From Paracoccus hibiscisoli (GTDB lineage Bacteria > Pseudomonadota > Alphaproteobacteria > Rhodobacterales > Rhodobacteraceae): DNA of 64,000 nucleotides. The DNA lies in contig NZ_SUNH01000018.1 in NCBI RefSeq assembly GCF_005048265.1, positions 42,551-106,550 of the forward strand, in the 5' to 3' direction. The notes under the pieces are model-generated. The model searched no databases and was not told where the DNA came from. It saw only the letters and a list, made by a program, of their open reading frames with translations. Shown piece after piece: positions 38,509 through 48,300 of this stretch (positions within the stretch are counted from its first letter, which is position 1; the number at the start of each line of letters is the position of its first letter). The position numbers and the translations under genes are program-made.

Positions 38509-38636
38509 CCGCGCTGCTCCGTCGAGAGGGAGCTTGGCACGAGCAGCACGACGGCCACCGGGAAGGTGTGTTCGATGGCGTTGGAGTGGCGTTCCTCGAT
38601 CGCGCGCAATTCCTGTTCTCGTTCCTGCGGGAGCGG
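38505..38636 (-). pseudogene. C-terminal remnant of a helicase-like protein
   Basis: About 43 residues (QEREQELRAIEERHSNAI, then FPVAVVLLVPSSLSTEQRG), ending in TGA that overlaps the methyltransferase ATG by ATGA. The pattern resembles the end of long SNF2/DEAD helicases that precede Eco57I-like methyltransferases in defence operons. The upstream part is lost at about 38636-38650, where the opposite-strand ATPase gene begins. The identity rests on context and a short stretch. Confidence 0.4.
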
Positions 38637-40488
38637 CGGCCTGACGGCCGAGGGGCAGCGCAAGTGCCACGTCTGGTGGGCGCTGACGGAACCCGCCGAG
38701 GGCGACGACATAGGCCGGGTCTGCCGTCTGCGCGGCGACATCGCCGCAAAGGTCGGCGGCGACATGCATTTCCGCTCCGCCCATCAGCCGACCCGAGTGG
38801 CGGGCTCGGTCTACTACAAGAACAACCTCAAGACGCAGGTGCGGATCGTCGAACTGAACGCCGACCGCGAACGCGATCTGGCCGAATTCATCGAAGCCGT
38901 CACCGACATGCCGCCCGCGCCGGGCGTGTCACTGCAGCCGGCGTTCACCCATCCTGACAAACCGGCGATGGACGATGTGCTGGTCACACCGGTGCGCGAG
39001 GGGGCACAGGACGACTGGTCCCGTTTCGAGGGCGCGTCCGCCGCGATCGGGCATTTCATCCGCATGGTCCACGAGGGCCGGATGACAAAGGACGAGGGCT
39101 GGATCGGTATCTGCGGCTACAACGCCGCGATGCTGCGGCCCGCCTGGCCGGTAGAGCGGCTGAAGCGGGAATCCGAGCGGCTTTGGGAACTGCATGTCGA
39201 GAAATACGGCCCGCCGCTGATCCGGCTGGACTCCGGCGCACCGGGACCGGTCGAGATGCCCGCCTTCACGTTGGGCGCGCTGCTGGACGATCAGAGCCCG
39301 ATGCCGGAGGACATCATCGCGCCCCGGGTGCTGACGCCGGGCGGACTGCTGGTGCTGGGCGGTGCGCCCAAGGTCGGCAAGAGCGACCTGCTGATCTCCT
39401 GGCTTGTCCACATGGCCGCCGGTGTGCCCTTCCTCGGCTTCACGCCGCCACGGCCGCTGCGGATCTTCTACCTGCAGGCCGAGATCCAGTATCACTATCT
39501 GCGCGAGCGGCTAAAGCAAATCGCGCTGCCACCGGAGATGCTGGCCGCCGCACGCGACACCTTTGTCGCCACGCCCAAGCTGAAGATGCTGCTCGACAAC
39601 GAGGGCAGCGTGCGGGTCGCCCGCGCGATCCGGAGGACATTTCCAGATGCGCCGCCCGACATCCTCTGCGTCGACCCGATCCGCAACCTGTTCGACGGCG
39701 GGCCGGACGGCGGCGGCGAGAACGAAAACACCGCCATGATGTTCTTCCTCAAGGAGCGGGTCGAGGTTCTGCGCGACCACATCGATCCCGACTGCGGAGT
39801 CATCCTGATCCACCACACCAAGAAGCTCAGCAAGCTCCAGGTGAAGGAGGATCCGTTCCTCGCGCTTTCGGGCGCCAGCGCCCTGCAGGGCTTCTACACC
39901 TCCGGCCTGATCCTGCACCGCCCCGACGAGGACGCGTCAGAGCGCAAGTTGGAGATCGAGCTGCGCAACGGCCCCGCGCTGCCCTCGAAGCTGATCGACA
40001 AGGTGCGCGGCCAATGGGTCGAGATCAACCCGATGAACGAGCGCCTCGTGCGCCAGGACATCGGCGCCAGGCATGATGCCGAGCGGGATCGGAAAAACCA
40101 GGTCGTCCTGGGGATGATCTTCGACGAGGCGGCCGAGGGTCGGCTCTACACCGCCACGCAGTTCGCGGAGGCGTTCGAGAACCAGCACGATCTCGGCGGG
40201 CGCTACAGCATCCGTGAGCGGCTGTCGGTGCTTGCCACCAAGGGCCTGATCAAGTTCCGCCGGAGTTTCACGGAGCACGGGTACGCCGGGACGCAATCGC
40301 ATTTCGGATATCTCGTGATCAGGGACATGCGCTTCGGCCGCGACCCCGTGATCGACACGGACACCGGCGAGGTCCTTGCCGAGGGCGTCGCGGTGCTGCC
40401 GACCCACTACAAATGCGCCCATTCCGGCCGCGCGCGCGAGGTCGAGAACCCCTCCGTCTGGGTCTATCCGGAGGAGGCCCATGACTGA
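38575..40488 (+). CDS. AAA/RecA-type ATPase of phage or island replication, 5'-truncated
   Basis: About 637 residues from an ATG at 38575; homologous-looking sequence begins only near LTAEGQRKCHVWWALTEPAEGD (about nt 38640), so the gene has lost its true 5' end. The first part resembles a primase-like domain. The second is a RepA/DnaB-like ATPase with Walker A GGAPKVGKSDLL, PLRIFYLQAE, Walker B ILCVDPI and IHHTKK. The C-terminus has a winged-helix-like part (YSIRERLSVLATKGLIKF). Such proteins are common in alphaproteobacterial prophages and integrative islands. Whether it is expressed is unclear. Confidence 0.65.
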   Translation: MALEWRSSIARNSCSRSCGSGGLTAEGQRKCHVWWALTEPAEGDDIGRVCRLRGDIAAKVGGDMHFRSAHQPTRVAGSVYYKNNLKTQVRIVELNADRERDLAEFIEAVTDMPPAPGVSLQPAFTHPDKPAMDDVLVTPVREGAQDDWSRFEGASAAIGHFIRMVHEGRMTKDEGWIGICGYNAAMLRPAWPVERLKRESERLWELHVEKYGPPLIRLDSGAPGPVEMPAFTLGALLDDQSPMPEDIIAPRVLTPGGLLVLGGAPKVGKSDLLISWLVHMAAGVPFLGFTPPRPLRIFYLQAEIQYHYLRERLKQIALPPEMLAAARDTFVATPKLKMLLDNEGSVRVARAIRRTFPDAPPDILCVDPIRNLFDGGPDGGGENENTAMMFFLKERVEVLRDHIDPDCGVILIHHTKKLSKLQVKEDPFLALSGASALQGFYTSGLILHRPDEDASERKLEIELRNGPALPSKLIDKVRGQWVEINPMNERLVRQDIGARHDAERDRKNQVVLGMIFDEAAEGRLYTATQFAEAFENQHDLGGRYSIRERLSVLATKGLIKFRRSFTEHGYAGTQSHFGYLVIRDMRFGRDPVIDTDTGEVLAEGVAVLPTHYKCAHSGRAREVENPSVWVYPEEAHD

Positions 40489-40489
40489 C

Positions 40490-40705
40490 TTCCTCATCAT
40501 GAGCGCGGCCTTCCTCATGCTCATCCCTTTCTCATGGTCCAATGAAATCAACGGGTTGGCGATGAGGATGAGAAAGGCCTTCCTCATCGACCCGCCTCAT
40601 CCTCTGAGCCATAAAAAATCAACGGGTACAGAGACTTGCAGCCAGAAGATGAGGCGAGTGGGCAAGCCCCCATACTACGTATGGGGAGGCCAACCGGCAG
40701 GTTTG
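40490..40705 (+). repeat. Iteron-like direct and inverted repeats after the ATPase
   Basis: TTCCTCAT recurs at 40490, 40511 and 40580. ATCAACGGGT recurs at 40548 and 40618, exactly 70 bases apart. A near-perfect 22-base palindrome is at 40567-40588. CCCCATAC-TAC-GTATGGGG is a perfect inverted repeat at 40668-40686, and a GAGGCCAA / TTGGCCTC pair lies just after it. I see no convincing gene between 40489 and 40851. Position after a replication-type ATPase suggests an origin or control region, by inference. Confidence 0.5.
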
Positions 40706-40851
40706 GCCTCGCCTCCCATACGTCGAGGTATCCGCGCGCGTGCTCCGACGCTCGCTGCACATTCCGATCCGACGACGGCGGCCCCGTACCGCCAAGCACC
40801 AGGCCGCAGTCGTCATCCACCCGAGCAGCCAACCAGAAAAGGAGACCACCC

Positions 40852-41745
40852 GTGGCTGTCCTGACTCTCGCCACCTCCAGCCGCGAGGCAATCCCCGATC
40901 TTCCGCCTGTCGCCCGATCCAACCGGGTGATCCTTGCCCTCGACCTCGGCACCACGACGGGCTGGGCGCTGCACGGCATCGACGGGCTGATCACCTCCGG
41001 CACGGCGTCCTTCCGCCCCGGGCGTTTTGATGGCGGCGGCATGCGGTATCTCCGCTTCACCAACTGGCTCACCGAAATCGACCGGCTGTCGGGCCCCGTC
41101 GTCGCCATCTGGTTCGAGGAGGTCCGCCGTCATGCAGCGACCGATGCCGCCCATGTCTATGGCGGGCTGATGGCCACGCTGACGGCATGGGCCGAACTGC
41201 GCGGCATTCCCTACGAGGGCGTGCCGGTCGGCACCATCAAACGCCACGCCACCGGCAAGGGCCCCGAGCACAACCGCGCCGTTGGTGGCGCGACCCGCTC
41301 CAAGCACCTCGACGGGGCGGCCTTCGATATCGCCATGGCCAACCACGACCCGATGGCCTTCGAGGCTGCGGCGCGGGAGGTCGGGTTCCTCGGCTTCGGC
41401 TTCTACCCGCGCTCGGGGTTCATGCATGTCGACCTCGGGCCCGCGCGTCAGTGGGGCCAGCGGTTCCGGGTACGGGCGACCGCGTTTGCAGCTGAGACGC
41501 CGCCCGCGCGGGAGATGCTGGCCGACAGCCGTACGATGAAGGGCGGCGGGGCGGCGGGTGTCGCGACGCTCGGCGCTGCGGGCGTAGAGGTGGCGCAGAG
41601 CGTCCTGGCCGAGACGCAGACCGCCATCCTGCCGCTCGTGCCGTATCTCGACACGCTCCGCTGGGTGTTCATCGCCGTGGCGCTGGGTGGGATCGCGGTC
41701 ACGATCTACGCCCGGCTTGATGACTGGCGCCGGGGGCAGCGATGA
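40852..41745 (+). CDS. Chimera of RuvC-like resolvase and M15 peptidase (endolysin-like)
   Basis: A 297-residue frame starting at GTG with AAAGGAG 8-14 bases upstream. Residues 1-137 are a RuvC-like Holliday junction nuclease: VILALDLGTTTGWAL (Asp) and IWFEEVRRHAATDAAHVYGG (Glu). The fold then stops at GTIKRHATGKG. From PEHNRAVGG (residue 138, nt 41263) the sequence is an M15 D,D-peptidase of phage endolysin type, with SKHLDGAAFDIAMAN and GFMHVDLG as zinc ligands, and a C-terminal membrane segment (WVFIAVALGGIAVTIYARL). The late RuvC acidic residues and the first part of M15 are missing, so a deletion fused two phage genes in frame. Confidence 0.8.
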   Translation: MAVLTLATSSREAIPDLPPVARSNRVILALDLGTTTGWALHGIDGLITSGTASFRPGRFDGGGMRYLRFTNWLTEIDRLSGPVVAIWFEEVRRHAATDAAHVYGGLMATLTAWAELRGIPYEGVPVGTIKRHATGKGPEHNRAVGGATRSKHLDGAAFDIAMANHDPMAFEAAAREVGFLGFGFYPRSGFMHVDLGPARQWGQRFRVRATAFAAETPPAREMLADSRTMKGGGAAGVATLGAAGVEVAQSVLAETQTAILPLVPYLDTLRWVFIAVALGGIAVTIYARLDDWRRGQR

Positions 41746-41819
41746 TCGGCGGGCTCGTGGCCGCGCTCACCGGATCGGCATGCCTCAGACGGCGCTCCGA
41801 GACGGCGCAATCGCGCTGA
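41742..41819 (+). pseudogene. 5' fragment of a phage-type gene after the M15 chimera
   Basis: A 25-residue frame starting MIGGLVAALTGSA and overlapping the chimera stop by ATGA, as coupled phage lysis genes do. It ends after a few residues and no continuation is seen, so it is probably cut off by the same rearrangement. From here to 41929 I see no supported gene. Confidence 0.35.
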
Positions 41820-41929
41820 AGATCCTTCTGTTCCTGCTGGGCCCACGGCTCAACCGCGAAGAATTTGGAGCGATCGAGATGGCCGAAAAACACCTTGATC
41901 GAATCAGCGGGCCAGCGCTTACTTTAAGG

Positions 41930-42337
41930 ATGGAAGAAGTCTCTGATCATTGGAAGATGGCCGCATGTCTGCTAGCTACGCATTTTTTTTGTGCTAGTTC
42001 GATCAATGCTCAACAGATTGAACCTCTGATTGACACGTTTGACGGCGGATGGCGGTCCGGAGAACGTTCCGTCGAATGCTCGTTCCAAGGACAATCTTAC
42101 AGGCTTGAGATGACGGATGGTACAGCTAGGCTCGCCTTAGACGGCGAGTACCAGCCGCCGTCGCACATACGCTACTCACCCGGCAGCGTTCTCTATATAT
42201 TCGAAGACGATGAGAGCGGAATTAGTGGCGCCGCGTTTGATTTTGTTAATAATGAAATGGTTCGACGCGATTTCGTGTCAGGTGAAGGTGAATCGCATCC
42301 GTACTCCGATAGAATTCCTTGCGTTGAGGTAAAGTAG
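41930..42337 (+). CDS. Small putative secreted protein
   Basis: A 135-residue protein. A hydrophobic N-terminus, MAACLLATHFFCASSINA (from the internal Met at 41957), looks like a signal peptide before QQIEPLIDTFDGGW. The mature part is polar, with two cysteines (VECSFQG, IPCVEVK) and beta-type segments (YRLEMTDGTARLALDG, GSVLYIFEDDESG). I recognise no family. It lies 37 bases upstream of the giant secreted gene in DNA of lower GC, so it may belong to the same module. AAGGA directly abuts the first ATG; the ATG at 41957 is an equally good start. Confidence 0.55.
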   Translation: MEEVSDHWKMAACLLATHFFCASSINAQQIEPLIDTFDGGWRSGERSVECSFQGQSYRLEMTDGTARLALDGEYQPPSHIRYSPGSVLYIFEDDESGISGAAFDFVNNEMVRRDFVSGEGESHPYSDRIPCVEVK

Positions 42338-42363
42338 TAAAGTCCAGTTTATGTTTTGAGAGC

Positions 42364-42372
42364 GGGGGGGGG
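42364..42372 (+). repeat. Poly(G)9 tract at the start of the giant gene
   Basis: Nine G in a row end two bases before the GTG start of the 4404-residue gene and make up its Shine-Dalgarno region. Such tracts can change length by slippage. Confidence 0.7.
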
Positions 42373-42374
42373 CA

Positions 42375-45300
42375 GTGAGATCGGTTTCTTCAGGAATCTA
42401 CGCCGGATTCATGCTCTCTTTGCTGCTCTCTGCAACTGACGCGGCAGCAGAGCCCCGGACGCTGAGCTTTTCTCAAGATCATCGGCGAGACCGGGTTTTC
42501 GGTCTGGAACTTGAGTACCTAGGTGTCATCGAGACGTCAGAAAGCGTTGGTTTTTTGGTCTCATGTCTGGAGGAGAATGATACGCCAGCCTTGAAGCTGG
42601 ACGCGGAAGCGGCTGCAAATCCTGCTCGACTCGTCAACACGACCGCCTCCGATGACGGCTGCTCCTCTTACCTGATTGAGGGGTTATCCGGCGGCGGCAT
42701 ATCGGTTGACACGCTAAGCGTTGGGATCGCCGTGGACGGTATCGCACGACGTGAGTTTGGGCGCGCCTCCATTTTTGTGTTCAACCCGGTTCATGGAACC
42801 TGGACGAAAGCCGAGGAGCATAGACCAAACCAGGCGGACCCCACCAAAGTCTACGCCACGCTCACGACAACTTCGGTGCAGGCCATCTCCGGCATTATCG
42901 TCAAGCCGGACCTGCCTACCCCAGGTCCTCTCAGCGAGAACCAATTGGGCGAGACCCTTGGAGACGTGAACCCCAACCAGGGGTTGCTGGGAATGCCGCG
43001 TGTCGAGCCGGACTCCCGTGGACAGGTCGCGGTGGACCTTCCGCTTCTCCTGCGGCCGAGTAGAGGGCCCGGACCAAGCTTCAAGATCACAAACTCTCCA
43101 GATATCGGGATTGGTGATCTGGGGCGCGGATGGGACTTGAAGATAAGCAAGATTCACGTCCGGGGTCCATCGCCCATCTATCATCCGAATTTTGAGACGG
43201 AGGACTATTTCTTAGACGGGCAGGAGCTTATTGCGCTCGACGCTGAAGGACGGGACATACCCCCGCTCTACAAGGGTGGACCAATTCTGCCCAGAGTTGA
43301 GGGCGTTCGCGTCTTTCGCCCGAGGAACTCCACGGATCCGCTCATTGTTCGTCGGTATGGAAACAGCCCGGCACGCTATTTTTGGGAGGTTTGGGACCCA
43401 AGAAGCCGGGTAACCCGTCTATACGGAGGCGTCCTGGATGGCGACAAGGTTGAGGAGGACCCGCAGTCAATATTGACGAGTGCCATGCCGATCGGCGGCG
43501 CGACGCGAACCGTGGCCGGGGTTTGGGGACTTAGTCAGGAGTTCGACAATCAACCTTCGCGCTCCGGAGCGCGATATCGCTACCACACGGATAACACGGA
43601 CTGCGCGCGCGCCTCGCCAAGCTGCATTCAGGACCTGCGCATTGAGCGGATCACTTACAATGATGCGTTTGGCGCCGGGCTTGCCGGCGCGGCGACCGGC
43701 GGTGTCACACGGGTCGACTTCGTATGGCGAGAGCGGGTCGAAGAGCGCTATACGTCGGATGCGCGGCTCGGGTTTCTTCGTTTCCATCAATACTGGCTGG
43801 AAAGGGTCGACGTCCACTATCAGGCACCTCAAGACAACTTCTGGCTTACAGCGGAAGGAGCGAAGCTTGTCGGTTCAGACGGGCCAGAAGAATTTATTCT
43901 TACAGACGGGCGTGCTGAACAGGCTGGCTTAGACCCGCCTGGGCAGCCACATTCATCGCGACTCGAGCCGCGGCGCGACATTCTTTACAGCCGCCATGAG
44001 TTCGCGCTCACCAATGGCGATGACCCCTGCATGAATTTTGACCAGGTGCTGAAATCGGTCACGGTGTCCGCCAACAAGCTCTATGATGGACCACTCGCCG
44101 AAAGGGATCTTTCCGGCGACGGACAAGCGGATCAGTCCAAGCAGACGTTCGAATTCTCCTATGACGGCGAGCAATGTGACCGACAAACCGAAACGCTCGT
44201 GTGGAGTGAGCATAAGTTCGAAAACCCGCTGCAGCATCGGGATGCGGAAAGTGGCATCGGCTTTCCGAAGGAGCTTCTGTCAGGACTTGGCCTTGATGTT
44301 TTGACTGGCGCGAGTCTCCTTGGAGAAAGCAATACCGACGAGACAGGTGCCTCCGTCTACGTCGGTGTCGGCCCCGCAGGAGACACCAGCGACAAATCCA
44401 TCGGTGGAGGCATAAAGGCCGGCCAGAGTTTTATCCAGAGTCGCTCAGGGTCGACCTTGATTGATGTGACCGGCGACGGAATTGAAGACATTCTGACAAG
44501 AACCAGCACGGGTCTGGAGTATTGCGCCGCCTCCCGCGCGCAGGATGGATCGGTCACCTATCCATCCGACCAGTGTGGTCGGCGTGTCACCGGACTGAAT
44601 GACATCGCCATCTCAAGCTACTCGACACAAAGCTTCGGAGTTGAGGGATTCGTGCCAAACGGCTTTTTCGGCGTTGGTTATAACTCCGCAGCTAGCAGAA
44701 CATATGTTTACTTCACCGACCGGGATGGGGACGGGCTGATCGACGCGGTAGTCTATGGGCGCGTGCTGTACGGCCAGGGAGAGACATGCCCGACACCGGC
44801 GACATGCTTTGTTCAGTTCAGCCCCGAAAGTGCGCTCGCGCCCCCTCTTCCAGGCCCTGCGGGAGAGGCCACGGCGCGCGAAATCCTGGAACAGGAGAAT
44901 CGAAAGCCGCCAGGATTCCGCGAGTCGGTTGAGCAGATGAAACTGGCGCTCAATGTGCTGAGCGAGCGCCTTGAACAGCTTTCCTACAGTCAGACTGCGG
45001 TGGCGTGGGAGGCGCCGCTCACCGGTGGACTGTCAATCGGCGGTCAGTTCAGACTGGACGCGTCCGCGCCGACCCCCGAAGGCGACAGGCTCCTTTCAAA
45101 CGGCCTTCGCCGCTTCCCCGAACTACGGGCGAAGGCGCACGCGTTTGATCAATACGTCAACGACTGCGAGGAGTTCCCCGACAGACCTCATTGCCCAAGC
45201 TCTGTACAGCCAGGCGACTCCTTCACCTTCCCCCGGGTGCCCGCCGCCGTCTTGCGTCTGGAAATATCCCGAAGCCGGCGTGCCAACGGCGCGCAGTACT

Positions 45301-48300
45301 CCGACGAAATCGAGTTTTGTGGCGAGGGGACCCTTCCGCGAGGCGGCGTGTTTGAAATCTCCCAACTGCTGAACGGGTCCCCCTGCGCCCACCGATCGGA
45401 TGAGAACGGATGGCTCCTCGATGCCGAGGCCGGGGACGTCGTGTATCTCAGCTATTCGGTCCATCCCGACTTCACCGGGTCACTGCAACCCGATGCGCGT
45501 TACGAGTACAAGGAATTCGGGATCACACTTGAGCGTGCGGACGGGACGAAAGAGGTAAACCTTGATCCTGCCTTCAACGTCGGCTTGAGGTATGGGGACT
45601 ACGCGGTCGACGAAGTGTATGACTGCACTTGGCGGGATCAGTTTTCAGGCCCGCCCGTCGAAACAGACTGTCTGCTGAACAGACAAAACCGGTATCGCTT
45701 CACCCTCGCAACCGGCCTCTTGACATCAAACGCCCGCGCGGCCGCGCATATACCGAGAGGCTCGCGTCGAGAGTTCTCGGGCGAGTTCGAGATCAGCACC
45801 GCACTCACTCAAGATTATCAGATTAGTCTGGACATCCATGGGGGCCGCGCAGCCGCAGGCAACCGGCGCGCGGCGGACTTGCCGCTCATGTTCCGTCACG
45901 ACATTTCCGAATCATGCCTGGGTACGCAAAATGCTACTTGCACGGTCACGATCGAACCGATTTGCGTGACCGATGAAGCCGTTTGCGACGCATTCCTTCG
46001 CGACGATGCAGATCCGTGGAGGATCGCACTTCGGCTTCGGACCGAACACAAGGGGCACGCTACCGTTACGGCGACGAATCTCGACAGCCGTCTGACCTCT
46101 CTCAGGTGGATTGCCCCGCCTCGCCTCGTTTCAGAGATAACAGAGGTGCCACCGAACTCGGAGCTTCCGAGTGAGGAAGATCCATATAAACAACGACAGG
46201 GTACCGTGATCGAGGGCACAGCATCAAAGATCATCTCAATGTACTTGCCGATTGCACTCGGAGATCCCGACGTGGAGCACCGGCGCATCACACACGGCAC
46301 TTTCGCGGCACCAAATCCGAGACTTAACGAGGGAAGCCCATCGCGCATTGACATCGCGTTTGAAAAGATTGTGGCAGACGAGTACTCAAACGTGGACATG
46401 GCGCGAGGGCGCCAAATAGCGCGTCTTTGCGGCTTCGCTGAAGAGATTTTTCAATATCTAGTCGAACGAGATAGTTCGATCGTTCAACCTTTCGCACCAT
46501 CGAGAATTGAGTTTTGGAGGGCAATGCTCGAGCGGAGCAAAGCCGACTGCATCGCCGAGGAATTGCAACTTCAAGGGCTAAAGTTTAGTGATAACGACAG
46601 GCCTGAGGCAGACACCACCGCTGAAAGGTTGAAGCTTCGCGAGGTACTGAGGCACCTGTCTTTCGAAGAGCAGGTGTCCAGTGCGGAGACCCTTCTGACA
46701 CGCGTCCTGCAAAATCTTGAACTTCCCCGCAATGCCCTAACGTCTCCTCCGCTGCTTGCTAGATCCGGCTACCGTTTACCGGTCAAGGCTAATCCTTTGA
46801 ACTGTGGGACGATCACGAGGTCGGCCGCGCCGGTGGAGAGCCCAATCTATGGGCGCGAAGCATTGTGCAGTTACCGTTTCCTGATGAACTTCGCGATGGA
46901 GGATATTCTTCGTCTCTTCCCCAACCAGGCCAACGGCACACCACATCCCAATCGTGTTGCGTATGAGCGCATCCTGTCACAGTTCTTGAGGAGCGAAGAG
47001 CCAGCCTTCGACCTGGAGTTGTCTCTGACGGTGAACGGTGTACCGGCTCTGATCTCTGAACTGACCGGATCTGCGGCTTCGAATGTGGAGGGAAACATTT
47101 CTCCAACATCCCCGCTCAAGCAAACATGTATCGGAAGCTATGGCGCACACGGCCCGAAGTGGCCTCCGGTAACGCACTTCTATCCGGATCCGACGGGGCT
47201 GAACACCGGTGATGGAGGGGACATTCTCCAGCGGATCGTGACGAACCGCAGGCCCGGCAGGGTTGTAGCCTTCTCTGATGATCTGATGCATTCCAGAGTA
47301 CCCGGCACCGGTTCCGGATCCCCCAACGGCAGAGGGTTGTACACGGACCTCCACCAGATGGAGGCGAAGCAGGACTGCGACGAGCTTGAGGGCTACAGCA
47401 CCGCGACGGCGAAGTATGTCGGGCCGCCAGCGGATAGCGTCGCGATCCAGATTCTGGAGAACAATCGCATCGTTGGTCGAAACCGGATCTTCGAGTTTGA
47501 GGCGAGGCCGCTGGATATCGTTGAATTTCGCGTCAGGCTGCGGCCACGGGAAAGGGCTTTCGCAACAACTTCCCCTCTAAATGTCCCTTTTGAACTGAAT
47601 GGAAAATTCTCCGTACTTCAGGTTCCCGCGGGCGCAACGGACCCTCTCCCTTCTGGCGACTACATCATACCGCGCAGCCCTTCGCAGATCGTCCCACCCA
47701 ACCTTGATTCTGTTGATTGCGGAAGCGTGGTGCCGATCAACCGCCAAGAACTGCCGAGATCATGCAGGCCATGGACCAGGATCGCTTGGTCGGAGCTCTT
47801 GCTTGGGGCTGAATATCGAACTTACTCAGACGGCCACAAGACGATCGACGACAAGGAGTACTCGATCAAGCGCAGACGGGAGCTTTTCCGCCTCTTCCCC
47901 GAAATCGAGATAGCTGCCGACGAGTTTCGGCTAGAGTGGGACCAGGACAAGGTTCATGCACCTATTGCCAGCCGTCAATACATGGCTCCCGCGACCGCAT
48001 ACTCGTTGGGGACAGCGGAACGGGTGGCGACTCCCGGAGCGGAGATCATCGAGGACACCTCGACCATCGAAGGTGTGGCGGGGCTGAGCGATTTCGTTTC
48101 AGAGTTCGGATACCTTCAGAAGCACATGCTCTCTGACCCAGAACGCATATCGTTTGTCAAGATCCGGGAACCAAATCTTCCCAAGACAGGTGCGTCATGG
48201 CTCTTCTGGGCCCAAAAGAGTGGCGGCACCGGCGCGCTGTCTGTCTCACCGGCGTTCGCGGATCTGAGATACAGTCGAACCGAGTTTGCGCGACCTCCCG

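Noticed and set aside
40490..40705. CRISPR-like array
   Set aside because: Repeats are 8-10 bases with irregular spacing, apart from one 70-base interval, and no cas genes are present.
40481..40864. Possible small gene starting MTDFLIMSAAFLM after the ATPase
   Set aside because: It runs through the direct and inverted repeats and changes character midway; no family is recognised and the repeats explain the sequence better.
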